Origin: an uncultured Bacteroidota bacterium
GTDB taxonomy: Bacteria; Bacteroidota; Bacteroidia; Chitinophagales; Chitinophagaceae
Direction: 5' to 3'
DNA: 64,000 bases
Assembly: GCA_903887415.1 (NCBI GenBank)
Contig: CAISPO010000020.1
Span: 80,305 to 144,304, forward strand
Part shown: piece after piece, positions 19,194 through 27,548 of the stretch
Position numbering within the stretch: position 1 is the stretch's first letter
Layout: every line of letters starts with the position of its first letter
Made by a program: the position numbers and the translations under genes
The notes under the pieces: model-generated
Told to the model about the DNA's origin: nothing
The model's database searches: none
The model's input: only the letters and a program-made list of their open reading frames with translations

Positions 19194-19884
19194 TATGCAC
19201 ACAAATAAGATAACGAAATGCCCAGTGCCATTTTATACCATAGCTGTTGATACCCGCGGCGGAAAGAATCTCCAACCAGTCACTTTTTCTGAACGAGCGC
19301 TTTACAGAGAGCGGAGCGTCATTCTTAACCAGGTAAGATTTCGAAAACAGCTTTGTAAGCAGGCTGATAGAATGATAGGCTAACGGGTGCCGGTGCAGGT
19401 CGTTGATAAAAAACCCTACTTTGCTATTCTGCTTCAGCCATATGATCTGTGATATAAGCTCCTCGTTTGTAAAATGGTGGCAAAAAAGTGATGAGAAAAT
19501 AATATCCGGTTTATCGCCGGGCCATTTCACAGTGCGGTAGTCGCTGCATATCCACTCTATATCCAGTGCGGAGCTTTGTGCATATTTTATACAGTCTGGC
19601 TTTATATCTATACCGGTAAGCGCGGCAATTTTTCGTTTTTTTCCGAGGTGTTTCTGGATAGCAAACAAGTTGTCGCCGCCGCCACAACCTATTTCAGCAA
19701 TAGTTAATGAGCCGGTGGCAGGTATTCTGCGAAGAAAGTAGTCAACACCCCTGCGTGTAACGCCGTGCCCGCCCAGCAATTCGCCAATTGTGTTGAGCTC
19801 AGAAAGATTGACAAGCAAGTCGCCGAACGGGATGTTATCCCCGTCCAGCAACTCCTTTTCGTATGATCTTGTTTTGAGGCTCAT
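19183..19884 (-). CDS. SAM-dependent class I methyltransferase of the polyketide operon
   Basis: 233 residues with the SAM-binding motif IAEIGCGGGDNLF near residue 60 and an acidic loop (LTGIDIKPDCI) after strand 2. The ATGA overlap with the upstream type III PKS and the overlap with the downstream oxidoreductase show tight translational coupling. It probably methylates the aromatic or pyrone product of the PKS, on carbon or oxygen; the sequence does not decide which. Confidence 0.88.
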   Translation of the reverse strand: MSLKTRSYEKELLDGDNIPFGDLLVNLSELNTIGELLGGHGVTRRGVDYFLRRIPATGSLTIAEIGCGGGDNLFAIQKHLGKKRKIAALTGIDIKPDCIKYAQSSALDIEWICSDYRTVKWPGDKPDIIFSSLFCHHFTNEELISQIIWLKQNSKVGFFINDLHRHPLAYHSISLLTKLFSKSYLVKNDAPLSVKRSFRKSDWLEILSAAGINSYGIKWHWAFRYLICVHNEQ

Positions 19885-20972
19885 ACTATCGTCATTATTA
19901 CACTCTCCATGGTGAGGCCGGGGCCAAAGGCCGCGGAAAATATGTGTGCGCCTTTATCTGCTGATGTTTTATACCACATTTCCTTTAGCACGAACAGCAC
20001 TGTGGCAGAAGACATGTTGCCATATTCCCGGAGTATTTTGTAAGAGGTATCCAGGTCGCCATCGGTAAGTGACAAGCCCTTGCCCAGCGCTTCCAGTATC
20101 CGCTTGCCGCCGGGATGGATACAGAAGTATTTTATAGCATCTTGTTCATACCCGGCTTTTGCAATAGCTCTTTCTTTAAGCGGCCCTATATCTGCCCTGA
20201 ACAATTCAGGAACATCGGCATCAAGCGTCATTACAAAGCCGTGTGAAGAGAGGTTCCACGACATACTGTTTTTTGCTTCTTTCAGCACTTCAGAATAGAA
20301 ACTGTCCAGCCTGATGCCGTTGCGGTTATCATCGTCACCACAAACCAGCACGGCAGCAGAGCCATCGCCAAACAGCAGCGGTGCGGTTATCTCGTCATCA
20401 GAAAATGTCTTTTGGAAATGCAGGCTGCATAGCTCGGTGCATACCAGCAGTACCTTTGATGCCGGTTGCGCAGTGACAATATCATTGGCCATCTTCAATC
20501 CATGGATAGCGGCATAGCAACCCATAAAATTAATAGCGGTCCGTGTCGTATTTGTTTTCAGCCCGAGGGCTTCCATAAGCTCCAGCTCCAGGCCTGGTGC
20601 GCTCATGCCGGTGCAGCTCACCGTGATAAGATGCGTGATCTCTTCTTTATCCACAACGCCCTCTATACATTTGGAAGCGCATTTTAAAGATAGCGGCAAG
20701 GCATGTTTTTTGAACCACTCCATCCTGTGCTCCAGCCTTGGGAATGGTTCAAGATCGCGCGAATGCGGGAAGAACTGCCATTGACCGACCGGCAAGGTAA
20801 AGTCGGGTATCACCGAGTACCTGGTTTCTATACCACTGTGCTTATAGAGGTAACTGAGGATCCTGTTTTCCTTTTCACCCGTGCCGTAAGCGCCTTTCAT
20901 AAACTCAAGGAGGTCTTCCTGCCTATGGATATGAGCTGGTACTTCGGTAGCTATGGATATTATTTTTGCCAA
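19881..20972 (-). CDS. Type III polyketide synthase (chalcone-synthase-like)
   Basis: 363-residue homodimeric condensing enzyme. The catalytic triad is visible: Cys152 in NFMGCYAA, His286 in CIHPGGKRIL and Asn319 in YGNMSSAT. VSCTGMSAPG and FGDGSAAVLV are further family signatures. It leads a PKS-methyltransferase-oxidoreductase operon, the same set of activities as srsABC of Streptomyces griseus, which makes methylated alkylresorcinol/quinone phenolic lipids. The product here (alkylresorcinol, alkylpyrone or other) is inferred only by analogy. Confidence 0.94.
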   Translation of the reverse strand: MAKIISIATEVPAHIHRQEDLLEFMKGAYGTGEKENRILSYLYKHSGIETRYSVIPDFTLPVGQWQFFPHSRDLEPFPRLEHRMEWFKKHALPLSLKCASKCIEGVVDKEEITHLITVSCTGMSAPGLELELMEALGLKTNTTRTAINFMGCYAAIHGLKMANDIVTAQPASKVLLVCTELCSLHFQKTFSDDEITAPLLFGDGSAAVLVCGDDDNRNGIRLDSFYSEVLKEAKNSMSWNLSSHGFVMTLDADVPELFRADIGPLKERAIAKAGYEQDAIKYFCIHPGGKRILEALGKGLSLTDGDLDTSYKILREYGNMSSATVLFVLKEMWYKTSADKGAHIFSAAFGPGLTMESVIMTIV

Positions 20973-21098
20973 TCAGTAATATTTATTTTTCTGTTCCATT
21001 CATATACGAAACAGCAAAGCGATGAGTTTCGCTTCATAATATTACCTATAAAAAATCATACCGAAAGCGCACAAGCTATCTCGAACTAGCGGAAAGCC

Positions 21099-22790
21099 TT
21101 ATTTTTTTGTTTCTCTGCGGAGGTTGTTTTCTTTGGCTACCACCTCTTTCACCACCGCATCCAACTTTTCGATAGAAACGCTGACCCCCTCGATAATTTC
21201 CTTATTCAGCGGATCGGCAGGGTCCTCATGATTATAAAATTGCAGCAAGCCAAGGATGGTGGCTATGGGGCCGCGCACAAAATGCGATTGTATGTGCGCG
21301 ATGTCACTGAGCACAGTATCCTGGGCCGATATGTGGGCAAGATGGCCCTGTTTTTCTTTTGAGAGCAGGGCGTTGTATTTTTTCTGGGTAGTATAGCTTT
21401 TGTACATAAAGAACGCAAGCAGCAATACCAGTGCCAGGCCGCCGTAACCGCAATAAGTAAGCACCTGCTGGCGGGCAATTTTTTCGTTGAAAGCAGCAGT
21501 TTGCTTTTGCTTTTCAGCATCGAAGGTGTATTCCAGGTCTATACGGGTAAGATAATTAGCATTATCTATACCATGCACACTGTCGCGAACAGTGATATAG
21601 TCCCGGTAAGTTTTCAGGGCCTTTTCAGGCTGATTGAGCTTTTCATACACATCACTAAGTGCGCTTAGCGCATTTTGTTCTATATCCAGTTCACCGTTTG
21701 CCTGGCTTAAAGAGAGTGCTTTTTGGAGGAATGCTATAGCCTGGGAAAATTCACGTTGTTTTAGATATACCTGGCCCAAAGTAGCATATAGGCCAGAAAG
21801 CTGATCGTTGTAATGATATTCTTCCGCAAGTTTTAAAGCCCTTTTTGCGCAGTCCATTGCCTTGCCAAAATCACCAGTCTCAACATATACATTTGCAAGC
21901 TCATTAAGAGTAGTTACCTCACCATTTGAATAATTAATATTTGTGCATTCACTTAGTGATATTGTATAAGCTTCTATGGCTTTTGCATAATTTTTCTTAA
22001 CCTTATAGGTGCTACCAATCCCATTCAAGGCTAATACCTCGAGCGCATTATTTTTTATTATATGACTTATGTTTATTACCCGATTATAGTTTTCCGCAGC
22101 TTTGTCTGGTTGTCCCATTGACATATAAATGCTGCTGATGTTTAACAATAAGTTTGCCTTCTGAGAAGAGTCTTTCACATCAACGGTCTTCTCCGTTGAA
22201 AGAACACTATCGAGAAGTCGTAAAGAAGTAATATAATTGGACAGTGCATGAGGAAAGTCGCCTATTGACACGTATGTATCGCCCATGTTTCCTAAAATGC
22301 CCATTTCCATGTCCGCGTCTGGCTTTAACGACAGTGATTTGTCATAATATTCTATTGCCTTTTTATGTTGCCCCAGATAGTTATAGCATGTTGCAATCTT
22401 TTCAAGTTCGTTGGCCTCGTCGCCAATGTTTTTGCTATTCTGAGAAGCCACTATATTAGCTTGAAAAAAACCACTCGCTGTCACATAATCTTTTTGAAAA
22501 AAGTAAATACCGCCGATCAGATCATTAGCTTTAAAAAGACCCGGCATCCAGTTTGCTTTTTCAGCAAGTGATTTTGCCTCAATACTATATTTTAAATTCT
22601 CAGCTGTATGATTAGGATTTGCAGCAGCTAACGCAAGGAGAATATTTATTCGATTGGTGTCAGATGTGGTATTTTGTAGTATTGTTTTTAGTGAATCGAT
22701 ATTGACCCTCTTGTCTTGTCCAAATATTCGAACAGAAGAAAAAGAAATCATCAAAAAAATAATAAATCCAATATACCTCAGGCAACTCAT
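21099..22790 (-). CDS. TPR signalling protein with histidine-kinase DHp helix but no ATPase domain
   Basis: 563 residues. Signal peptide (about 1-25), tetratricopeptide repeats (about 60-400, e.g. ALGQVYLKQREFSQAIAFLQKAL), one membrane helix (VLTYCGYGGLALVLLLAFF), then a short cytoplasmic part where IAHIQSHFVRGPIATILGL resembles the H-box of Bacteroidota sensor kinases (SHEVRAPLARILGL type). The usual HATPase domain is missing: the protein ends 60-70 residues later with ENNLRRETKK and no ATPase motif follows before the PKS gene. It may act as a phosphotransfer/dimerisation partner of another kinase. Confidence 0.8.
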   Translation of the reverse strand: MSCLRYIGFIIFLMISFSSVRIFGQDKRVNIDSLKTILQNTTSDTNRINILLALAAANPNHTAENLKYSIEAKSLAEKANWMPGLFKANDLIGGIYFFQKDYVTASGFFQANIVASQNSKNIGDEANELEKIATCYNYLGQHKKAIEYYDKSLSLKPDADMEMGILGNMGDTYVSIGDFPHALSNYITSLRLLDSVLSTEKTVDVKDSSQKANLLLNISSIYMSMGQPDKAAENYNRVINISHIIKNNALEVLALNGIGSTYKVKKNYAKAIEAYTISLSECTNINYSNGEVTTLNELANVYVETGDFGKAMDCAKRALKLAEEYHYNDQLSGLYATLGQVYLKQREFSQAIAFLQKALSLSQANGELDIEQNALSALSDVYEKLNQPEKALKTYRDYITVRDSVHGIDNANYLTRIDLEYTFDAEKQKQTAAFNEKIARQQVLTYCGYGGLALVLLLAFFMYKSYTTQKKYNALLSKEKQGHLAHISAQDTVLSDIAHIQSHFVRGPIATILGLLQFYNHEDPADPLNKEIIEGVSVSIEKLDAVVKEVVAKENNLRRETKK

Positions 22791-22917
22791 AGACTTCTTC
22801 TATTAAAATAATATAGTCCCCAAATTATGAAAAGTAGAAAATGCACAATACTTTACGGCTAAAAATAGTCCTCAAAGTAATTCATTCATTCGTTTTTAAC
22901 CAAATAACTTAAATTTT

Positions 22918-23352
22918 ATGTCAACAATTATTGTTACTGCAAGTTTCGGAACCCCGTCTGCGGGTGGTGGACCATGTACAGGAAAAGGATTTTGCCAGGT
23001 ATCGGTCGCAAGTAGTAGCTCTGCCTCGACAGCATCGGGTGTTACACCTACATCGGCGGCAACGCCTGCCAAGGCTACGCAGGGTATCCCTGTTAGTTTT
23101 CATGTATCATCAATCGATAAGAGTATTATGATGATGTCGTTCAAAATGAGCGAGCTTGAGAAAAGCCAGCCGGAGCAGGTTCCGTTTTTCAAATCGGGCG
23201 AGTATAATTTTGATGCGCATTATGATTTTCACCACCCGGAGTTCAGAGCGTTACCGCTTCATAAGAGCCCGAGAATAGAAATGGGCAAGAAAAATACCGT
23301 GCATATCGTAGGGGATATGGTAACTACTTTTTTTCATTATAGTCATGAATAA
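22918..23352 (+). CDS. Orphan hypothetical protein
   Basis: 144 residues, not recognised. The N-terminus (about 1-60) is low-complexity, rich in Ser, Thr, Ala and Pro with GGGPCTGKGFCQV; the C-terminal part is ordered-looking (FFKSGEYNFDAHYDFHHP, then RIEMGKKNTVHIVGDMVTTFF). No signal peptide or membrane helix. It stands alone between the TPR gene and the REP/RAYT unit. Codon use looks like a real gene; function unknown. Confidence 0.6.
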   Translation: MSTIIVTASFGTPSAGGGPCTGKGFCQVSVASSSSASTASGVTPTSAATPAKATQGIPVSFHVSSIDKSIMMMSFKMSELEKSQPEQVPFFKSGEYNFDAHYDFHHPEFRALPLHKSPRIEMGKKNTVHIVGDMVTTFFHYSHE

Positions 23353-23407
23353 TGTTCGCTCCCTGCCTTTGAGCAGAATGGATAGTTAGTAGAGATATTG
23401 GTGTGTA

Positions 23408-23435
23408 GTAGAGACGGGATGCATCCCGTCTCTAC
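23408..23435. repeat. Perfect REP palindrome, left of RAYT
   Basis: A 28-bp perfect palindrome with arms GTAGAGACGGGATG and centre ATGCAT. It is identical to the REP on the other side of the RAYT gene. Confidence 0.9.
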
Positions 23436-23514
23436 TTGTGTGTGTGTGTGCCCCACGATCTATATTTCTCGGATCGTTGTTTGTGTAGAGATTGTTGTGT
23501 AGAGATATTGTTAT

Positions 23515-23549
23515 GTAGAGACGGGATGCATCCCTCTCTCTCTCTCTAC
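23515..23549. repeat. Degenerate REP with CT-repeat expansion
   Basis: Left arm GTAGAGACGGGATGCAT is intact; the right arm reads TCCC followed by a run of CT dinucleotides and TAC instead of TCCCGTCTCTAC. This looks like slippage that destroyed the palindrome. Confidence 0.7.
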
Positions 23550-23691
23550 TTGTGTGTATGTGGTATCTGGCGACTACATTGCTTCGTCATTTGCAGTAGT
23601 ATCGGACAAAAAATATTCAGTACGCAGAGGGGTGCATCCCCTCCTATTTACAAACAACAAATCCAGTTCTAACATACATTTATAAGCGGCG

Positions 23692-24210
23692 ATGACCCTA
23701 TTCAACAATAAATATCGCATAGAAACTGCACGTGCCAAGAACTGGGATTATCATTCAGCCGCATCCTATTTTATTACTATTTGCACCAAAGAGAGTGTTC
23801 ATTATTTTGGTAAAATTCAAAGCAAAGAGATGGTCCTGAACGATTGTTGCGTCGTTGTCCGGCGTGAATGGATCAAGACGCCGGATATCAGGCCGGATAT
23901 GAATATTACGCTTGGTGAATTTGTAGTAATGCCCAATCATTTTCATGGTATCATCAGCATCGGGGAAAACGGTTATAATGAACAGCGAAAAAACAATGAG
24001 TTTGGAATCCAATCGAAAAACCTTGGGGCGATAGTTGGTGGTTTTAAGGCTTCGGCAACTAAACACTTGCGAAAGATAAATGCTGCTTTTGGCTGGCAGG
24101 AGCGCTATCATGACCATATTATAAGAGATAATGAATCGCATGAACGGATAAGGCATTACATACAAAACAACCCGGCAAATTGGCTAAGTGACAAATTTTA
24201 TCGCGATTGA
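23692..24210 (+). mobile_element. REP-associated tyrosine transposase (RAYT, Y1/IS200-like)
   Basis: 172-residue single-domain HUH nuclease. The HUH motif is His83-Phe-His85 in VVMPNHFHGII and the likely nucleophile is Tyr156 in ERIRHYIQNNPANW, the pattern typical of RAYTs rather than IS200 proper. RAYTs cut and join REP hairpins as single strands. The gene is bracketed by identical GTAGAGACGGGATG palindromes (23408-23435 and 24227-24254) and looks intact, so the unit may be functional. Relatives of the same REP lie elsewhere in the window. Confidence 0.92.
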
Positions 24211-24226
24211 CTATGATTTACCACGG

Positions 24227-24254
24227 GTAGAGACGGGATGCATCCCGTCTCTAC
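24227..24254. repeat. Perfect REP palindrome, right of RAYT
   Basis: Same 28-bp perfect palindrome as 23408-23435, 17 bases after the RAYT stop codon. It could also end transcription of the transposase. Confidence 0.9.
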
Positions 24255-24291
24255 TACACACGGGTAAGTATCCCTCTATATACAAATCGCA

Positions 24292-26220
24292 TCAGATCAA
24301 GTTAGCTGCAAATATTTTAACGTCGGCTATCTCTCTTACGGCATCTGCAATGGCTTTGGCATCGTAGCCGCATTCGCGGTGCAGCTCTTCGGGCTTGCCG
24401 TGTTCCACAATGCGGTCAGGGATGCCCAGTATTTTTACTTCTGGAGTGTAGTTGTTTGCCGCCATGAATTCCAGTATGGCACTGCCGAAGCCGCCTACTA
24501 CTGTTCCGTCCTCTACTGTAATGATCTTGTTATAGCGCTGAGCCACTTCGTGCAGCATGAGCTCATCCAGTGGCTTTACAAACCGCATATCGTAGTGGGC
24601 GGGGAACAGGTCATCTTCAGCCAGCATCTTGCAGGCGGCAACAGCAAAGTTGCCGGGATGCCCTATAGTGAGGATGGCTACTTCCTGGCCATCACATATT
24701 TTGCGACCGGTACCGGTTTCTATTTTTTCAAACGGCGTGCGCCATTGCGGCATCACACCTTGCCCGCGCGGGTATCGAATGGTATATGGTGCATCGATCT
24801 CCGGCAACTGCGCCGTGTACATCATATTGCGCAGCTCTGATTCGTTCATTGGTGCAGCCACGATCATATTGGGGATACAGCGCATGAAGGCAATATCATA
24901 AGCGCCATGGTGCGTGGGGCCATCATCGCCTACCAGCCCCGCCCTGTCCAGGCAGAAAACCACGGGCAGTTTTTGAATGGCCACATCATGTATTACCATG
25001 TCATAGGCGCGCTGCATAAAGCTGCTGTAGATGTTGCAAAACACCTTAAGCCCTTGGGTAGCCATTCCTGCGCTCAGCGTCACGGCATGCTGCTCGGCAA
25101 TACCCACGTCTATGGCGCGATCCGGCATGAGGTCCATCATGAACTTAAGCGAGCTGCCCGACGGCATTGCGGGCGTAATACCCATGATGAGCGGGTTCTT
25201 CTCCGCCAGCTCTATTATAGTATGCCCGAAAACATCCTGGTATTTAGGCGGCTCGGGTATAGTAACTATTTTCTTATTGATCTTGCCGGTGATCTTATCA
25301 AAAGTACCGGGTGCATGCCACAAGGTCTGGTCTTTCTCAGCCAGGTCAAAGCCCTTTCCTTTTACTGTTTTTATGTGCAGCAGCTTGGGCCCTGGTATGT
25401 CGTTCAGTCCTTTTAAGGTCTCTGCGAGCTTCAATACATTGTGCCCGTCTATAGGCCCGAAATAGCGCAAGCCCAGCGCCTCAAAAAGGTTACTGCTTTT
25501 GGATACTACACCCTTCAGTCCGGCTTCTATTTTAGATGCCAGCCGCTGAAAGTCTTTGGTAGGCAGTTTGCCCAGCACTTTCCACACATCGTCACGAAAA
25601 CGGTTGTAAGAATGAGAGGTGGTAATGTCTGTAAGATATTCTTTAAGGCCCCCTACGTTGGGGTCTATGGACATGTTGTTGTCGTTGAGGATAATCAGCA
25701 CATTCGCATTGGTGACCCCGGCATGGTTGAGCGCCTCGAAAGGGAGGCCGGCAGTCATGGCCCCATCGCCTATTACGGCTATGTGCCGGCGGTGCTCTTC
25801 GCCTTTATACTTTGAGGCTATTGCCATACCCAAGGCTGCCGAAATAGAGGTGGAAGAGTGCCCCACCCCGAAAGTATCATAGACGCTCTCGCTGCGCTTA
25901 GGGAAGCCGCTGATGCCGCCATACTTGCGGTTGGTATGAAAAACCTGCCGCCTGCCGGTAAGAATTTTATGTCCGTATGCCTGGTGGCCTACATCCCATA
26001 CCAGTTGGTCATCGGGAGTATTGAATACATAATGCAGTGCAACGGTCAGCTCCACAACACCGAGGCTGGCGCCGAAGTGGCCGCCATGCACGCTTACGCA
26101 GTCAACAATAAACTGCCGTAACTCATCACAAACCTGAACAAGCTGGTTTTTATTCAGCTTTTTAAGATCATCAGGAGAATTTATCCCGCTAAGTAGTGGC
26201 CCTGCTGCTATTTCTTCCAT
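24292..26220 (-). CDS. dxs: 1-deoxy-D-xylulose-5-phosphate synthase
   Basis: First enzyme of the MEP isoprenoid pathway, condensing pyruvate and glyceraldehyde-3-phosphate with thiamine diphosphate. 642 residues, full length. The ThDP/Mg motif GDGAMTAGLPFEALNHAG...LNDNNMSIDPNVG (near residues 150-190), the catalytic Glu in IGIAEQHAVTLSAGMA and the transketolase C-terminal domain are all visible. Monocistronic, divergent from the CPBP protease gene; a leader hairpin lies just upstream of the start. Confidence 0.97.
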   Translation of the reverse strand: MEEIAAGPLLSGINSPDDLKKLNKNQLVQVCDELRQFIVDCVSVHGGHFGASLGVVELTVALHYVFNTPDDQLVWDVGHQAYGHKILTGRRQVFHTNRKYGGISGFPKRSESVYDTFGVGHSSTSISAALGMAIASKYKGEEHRRHIAVIGDGAMTAGLPFEALNHAGVTNANVLIILNDNNMSIDPNVGGLKEYLTDITTSHSYNRFRDDVWKVLGKLPTKDFQRLASKIEAGLKGVVSKSSNLFEALGLRYFGPIDGHNVLKLAETLKGLNDIPGPKLLHIKTVKGKGFDLAEKDQTLWHAPGTFDKITGKINKKIVTIPEPPKYQDVFGHTIIELAEKNPLIMGITPAMPSGSSLKFMMDLMPDRAIDVGIAEQHAVTLSAGMATQGLKVFCNIYSSFMQRAYDMVIHDVAIQKLPVVFCLDRAGLVGDDGPTHHGAYDIAFMRCIPNMIVAAPMNESELRNMMYTAQLPEIDAPYTIRYPRGQGVMPQWRTPFEKIETGTGRKICDGQEVAILTIGHPGNFAVAACKMLAEDDLFPAHYDMRFVKPLDELMLHEVAQRYNKIITVEDGTVVGGFGSAILEFMAANNYTPEVKILGIPDRIVEHGKPEELHRECGYDAKAIADAVREIADVKIFAANLI

Positions 26221-26236
26221 TCACTATCTGTAGTAA

Positions 26237-26252
26237 CCTGCCTATCGGCAGG
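26237..26252. repeat. Leader hairpin upstream of dxs
   Basis: CCTGCC TATC GGCAGG, a perfect 6-bp stem 16 bases upstream of the dxs ATG. On the minus strand a TATTTTTG box (26261-26268) precedes it, so the hairpin would be in the 5' leader. It may be just another small palindromic repeat. Confidence 0.45.
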
Positions 26253-26331
26253 CAAGTCTGCAAAAATAATTAAAAATCCCTTTATATAGACTTAACATTG
26301 AGCCGAAAGTTAAATACTACAAGGGCAATAA

Positions 26332-26363
26332 TTGAGCCAATATGTAGCTATCAGTTACCTTTG
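26332..26363 (+). promoter_or_regulatory. Bacteroidota-type promoter of the CPBP gene
   Basis: TTG at 26332-26334 and TACCTTTG at 26356-26363 are separated by 21 bases, matching the TTG-N17-23-TAnnTTTG consensus of the phylum. The ATG at 26404 is 40 bases downstream. Confidence 0.65.
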
Positions 26364-26403
26364 CAGCCCCACCGCACTATATTGGGGGTTAATTATTGTT
26401 AAA

Positions 26404-27345
26404 ATGAGGTATTTCCGGGATTATCCGTGGCTTTTGCAGCTTTTGTTGTTTGGGACTATGTTCTTCACCCTGCTATTTGGCCTTGGGGGTATTATTCCCG
26501 TTGTACTTGTTAAGTTAACAGGATTTAAGCTCGAGCAGTTGGCTGGTATCGGCACTGACAGTCCGTACGCATTGGTGCAAACGGCTATTGTGATGCAAGG
26601 CATAATGAATTGCTTTACATTCCTGGTACCCGCAATTCTTTTTGCCTATCTCAGCACACCCCGGCCGTTGGAATACCTGGGGTTGAGAACGCCCGGCAAA
26701 AGCATACAGGTGGTCCTGGCGGTGTTTATTATGCTTGGGGCTGCCCCTGTGCTGCAAAAAACTGAAGAACTAATAGGCAAGATCAATTTTGGCGCTGCCC
26801 TGAAGGCCGAGCAGGCCGCCAACGACAATATGACGAATGCATTCCTGAACATGAACTCTTTTGCAGGTTTTGTTAAGGTGTTTGTTATCATGGCTATAAT
26901 ACCGGCTTTGGGGGAAGAGCTGTTTTTCCGGGGTATGATGATGCGGCTTGTAAGGCAACGCAGCAGAAGCATGCTTTTACCCGTACTATTTACCGCTACT
27001 CTTTTTGCGTTTATTCATGCCAATGTTTACGGGCTGTTGTCCATTTTGCTGGCAGGTGTGCTGCTAGCGGTAATATACAATCTTACCGGGTCCCTGTGGT
27101 GCAGCATTGCAGCGCATATGTCTTTCAACGGCATCACGATAATACTTGTTTACCTGAGCAGCTATAACAACTATGCAAAAGCATACCTGAGCCAGAATTC
27201 TATCTCGCCGTATTTTGTTGTTGCGGGAGCTATTGTTTTTGGTATCTCCTTTTACCTGCTGCTGAAAAATAAAACGCCGCTGCCGGCCAATTGGAGTGAT
27301 AATTTTACACCGGCGGAACTGGCGGAAAGAACCAATACTTTATGA
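26404..27345 (+). CDS. CPBP family intramembrane glutamic endopeptidase
   Basis: 313-residue multi-pass membrane protease (Rce1/CAAX-protease-like). ATG at 26404 is taken; an upstream TTG frame overlaps the promoter. Diagnostic motifs: GEELFFRG (catalytic Glu pair and Arg), FAFIHAN (His) and AAHMSFNG (His/Asn), set among about eight membrane helices. Substrates are unknown; many members process small peptides or membrane proteins. A MITE-like element follows the stop. Confidence 0.92.
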   Translation: MRYFRDYPWLLQLLLFGTMFFTLLFGLGGIIPVVLVKLTGFKLEQLAGIGTDSPYALVQTAIVMQGIMNCFTFLVPAILFAYLSTPRPLEYLGLRTPGKSIQVVLAVFIMLGAAPVLQKTEELIGKINFGAALKAEQAANDNMTNAFLNMNSFAGFVKVFVIMAIIPALGEELFFRGMMMRLVRQRSRSMLLPVLFTATLFAFIHANVYGLLSILLAGVLLAVIYNLTGSLWCSIAAHMSFNGITIILVYLSSYNNYAKAYLSQNSISPYFVVAGAIVFGISFYLLLKNKTPLPANWSDNFTPAELAERTNTL

Positions 27346-27356
27346 GTATCCTGTTT

Positions 27357-27519
27357 TAGGAACGATGACAAAATAAATCCCACCGATTTGAACGCTTCTT
27401 TTCCATTTCTGCTGCGTTGAAAAAATCCTTAAATAGCCCACTATTCGCAGATTTTTCAACTTGCATAAAAGAAAAATAATTATCCAACTTGATAGACTTT
27501 ATTTTGTCAACGTTCCTTA
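27357..27519. repeat. MITE-like element, copy 1
   Basis: About 163 bp with imperfect terminal inverted repeats (TAGGAACGATGACAAAATAA / reverse of the right end TAAGGAACGTTGACAAAATA). Its complement matches 59599-59808 over most of its length. On the minus strand it contains an open frame of 36 codons starting MQVEKSANSG and an imperfect stem-loop. It ends 29 bases upstream of cdsA. Confidence 0.75.
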
Positions 27520-27548
27520 TCGCTTAATTTCGCACTCAAATATTAATA

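Larger units (their letters stand above)
23353..23691. other. 339-bp REP array upstream of the RAYT gene
   Basis: Contains repeated GTAGAGATATTG-type half-units (about 23388, 23484, 23499), a perfect 28-bp REP (23408-23435), a (TG)n run, a degenerate REP (23515-23549) and a smaller GAGGGGTGCATCCCCTC palindrome near 23624-23640. No gene other than the transposase relates to it. Confidence 0.7.

Noticed and set aside
23388..23560. Spaced repeats resembling a tiny CRISPR array
   Set aside because: Units are palindromic REP parts of uneven length and spacing with no unique spacers, and no cas gene is near.
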